Assembly: GCF_016587355.1 (NCBI RefSeq)
Contig: NZ_BNJF01000004.1
Location: 558,001-622,000 of the forward strand
DNA length: 64,000 nucleotides
Source: Ktedonospora formicarum
Lineage (GTDB): Bacteria > Chloroflexota > Ktedonobacteria > Ktedonobacterales > Ktedonobacteraceae
Direction: 5' to 3'
The notes under the pieces are model-generated. The model saw only the letters and a list, made by a program, of their open reading frames with translations. It was not told the DNA's origin and made no database searches. Both the position numbers and the translations under genes were made by a program. Within the stretch, counting starts at the first letter, position 1. Every line of letters begins with the position of its first letter. Below are positions 63,041 through 64,000 of the stretch, piece after piece.

Positions 63041-63304
63041 TCATATCTCATGGGCTCCTTTCTGCTGCCTGACCCATTGCGCGATCTGCCACAAGCCCTC
63101 AATCGAGAGCAACGGGGGGTCAACTGTACTGAGATCAGGATCAACTGGCCCTGCGTAGTCGGTCAAGCTGGCTGCGATGGCCCCGTGATAGCCGTCGGGC
63201 ATGCGAATGATGAGGTCAGGATCTGGCCCGCGTCGCACGCGGACGAGCTGGACGCGCTGCCCGTGCAGAGGGTGGTGAGGATGGGTTACCATTACCCATT
63301 CCAC
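63041..63304 (-). CDS. DUF5372-like small protein of the recombinase element
   Basis: A GTG at 63304 (ATG 63292 is the alternative) gives VEWVMVTHPHHPLHGQRVQL, then LIIRMPDGYHGAIAASLTDY. The VTHPxHPLxG opening and the A-S-x-T-D block are typical of DUF5372 proteins, commonly found beside this recombinase family. Beta-rich and soluble. It is first in the three-gene set. Confidence 0.7.
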   Translation of the reverse strand: MEWVMVTHPHHPLHGQRVQLVRVRRGPDPDLIIRMPDGYHGAIAASLTDYAGPVDPDLSTVDPPLLSIEGLWQIAQWVRQQKGAHEI

Positions 63305-63341
63305 AGATCCTTTGGTAAAGGGGGTGGTGTGCTGTGAATAT

Positions 63342-63555
63342 GCCCTGTATGCTCGACAGGGCCATGCAAGCCTTGTATCTGCTCGCAGTCGATCCCATCT
63401 CGGAAACACGTGGGGACTTTAACTCCTACGGTTTCCGAAAAGAACGATCAACAGCAGATGCCATCGAACAAGCTTTTGTGGCACTCAGCCGCAAGAACTC
63501 GGCAGAGTGGGTACTCGAAGGAGACATGAAAGCCTGCTTTGATCATACATCTTGA
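63342..63555 (+). pseudogene. Group II intron maturase, continuation after the recombinase element, again truncated
   Basis: The frame reads PCMLDRAMQALYLLAVDPIS, NSYGFRKERSTADAIEQAF and WVLEGDMKACFDHTS, RT blocks 2-3, then stops where the next element begins. The stop after FDHTS replaces the normal FDHISH, so a second insertion disrupts the same gene. Confidence 0.8.
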
Positions 63556-63563
63556 TACTCCTC

Positions 63564-64000
63564 TCAAAAATGGAGCGTCTTGAGCGTTCCCTTGGTAAGC
63601 TGGGCGAACCCTTCGAGCGTGCTGGGCTTGTCAGGAAACAGATACAGATGCGTGGTTGCTTCTCTGGTGATCTGGATCGTGCCATTGTGAATGCGATCAT
63701 AGATCCAGTGGGGAGTGATGTCAAGCCTCTCTGCCAGTTGTGAGATGGTAAGAGCCCCCTCGATATGGCGCAGATGGGACTGACTACGCACCCGAAATTG
63801 TCTGTGCTTCAAGCGCATGCCTCGAACGGTACTTGGCAACACAAAGGGCTGCATCGGCGAACGAAAACCCTGGGCGGTCAGCTTCTGCGCAATCTCCTCA
63901 TCTGTCTGCCCTTGCACGCTCCACTCAAGAGAGAGGCGTTCCATGTCTTGCGCTCCGACCAGATCTTTGAGGGATCCCACTGCAACCGGAATGTTCAGCG
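63564..64000 (-). CDS. Recombinase-family protein, C-terminal part (runs off the right edge)
   Basis: The frame is open to the window end. It shows WSVQGQTDEEIAQKLTAQGF, LPSTVRGMRLKHRQFR, a MerR-like HTH TISQLAERLDITPHWIYDRI and LYLFPDKPSTLEGFAQL before the stop at 63564. This HTH tail with HWIYDRIHNGTIQI is usual at the C-terminus of serine recombinases and of some transposases. It abuts the cut maturase gene, so it belongs to a second inserted element. The catalytic part lies outside the window. Confidence 0.65.
   Translation of the reverse strand, partial: LNIPVAVGSLKDLVGAQDMERLSLEWSVQGQTDEEIAQKLTAQGFRSPMQPFVLPSTVRGMRLKHRQFRVRSQSHLRHIEGALTISQLAERLDITPHWIYDRIHNGTIQITREATTHLYLFPDKPSTLEGFAQLTKGTLKTLHF

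Larger units (their letters stand above)
60611..63341 (-). mobile_element. Large-serine-recombinase element inserted in the maturase gene at an AT dinucleotide
   Basis: AT at 60611-60612 and 63340-63341 flanks 2.73 kb; removing one AT and the insert restores GIP-MPCMLDR in frame. A central dinucleotide crossover is the hallmark of serine recombinases. The insert holds one large recombinase gene and two small upstream ORFs, all leftward. Confidence 0.8.

Noticed and set aside
1..64000. CRISPR arrays, tRNA or rRNA genes
   Set aside because: No regular repeat-spacer pattern and no cloverleaf or rRNA-like conserved stretch was seen when reading both strands.

Overview
The window looks like accessory chromosome of a large-genome, transposon-rich soil-type bacterium. 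Eukaryote-like Ser/Thr kinases joined to zinc ribbons or TPRs, DUF5667-type anti-sigma proteins, secreted GH18, GH3 and sedolisin enzymes, strings of IS630-type elements and group II introns together suggest Ktedonobacteria (Chloroflexota). That placement is an inference from gene content; no rRNA, tRNA or taxonomic marker is present.

Layout. 1-2062: 5' part of a PknG-like kinase (zinc ribbons, kinase, TPR) running off the left edge. 2637-5002: an IS with 22-bp inverted repeats, then a 168-bp MITE that truncates an MFS gene. 5003-8480: a TetR-controlled cluster of a thioredoxin-reductase-like flavoenzyme, a frameshifted cytochrome P450 and the truncated MFS exporter. 9284-13453: a copper island with a cupredoxin lipoprotein, CsoR, a CopA ATPase and a YHS protein, marked by C/G-rich palindromes. 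13540-20933: a dead thioredoxin reductase, a second CsoR-like regulator, an OmpR/histidine-kinase pair, small membrane proteins, an alpha/beta hydrolase, a broken membrane gene and a methyltransferase.

21390-28931 is a chain of IS630-family elements (called C, B1, A and B2) that abut at shared TA dinucleotides. Element A carries a GNAT gene, and its transposase is split by an ORF-less group II intron (25370-26128). B2 is split by an IS3 element with a 3-bp duplication. 30312-34740 is an IS607 element (tnpA, tnpB) whose tnpB tail is split by a complete 2.48-kb group II intron with its own RT/HNH maturase. The two introns are related and both sit immediately before CCTAC.

35030-48309: a CDF-like transporter, an exopolysaccharide set (GH18-like, GT2, PgaD-like partner), a secreted protein, a terpene-cyclase-like toroid protein, a GH3 beta-glucosidase split by a tnpB-only element, a second GH18 and a sedolisin. 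48660-53476: a pseudokinase receptor and an ECF sigma/anti-sigma pair, with a decayed second copy of the sigma start and its upstream region. 55726-58923: a CmtR-like metal sensor, a P1B ATPase with a CSC motif and a membrane protein. 59440-64000: a third group II intron whose RT gene is split by a serine-recombinase element at an AT dinucleotide, followed at once by another recombinase gene.

The strongest theme is nested, in-frame mobile DNA: introns inside transposase genes, a recombinase element inside an intron ORF, and two 237-bp tnpB-derived relics at 8677 and 21103 that match the 3' (omega-RNA) end of the tnpB element inside the GH3 gene. Several host genes are broken by single events.
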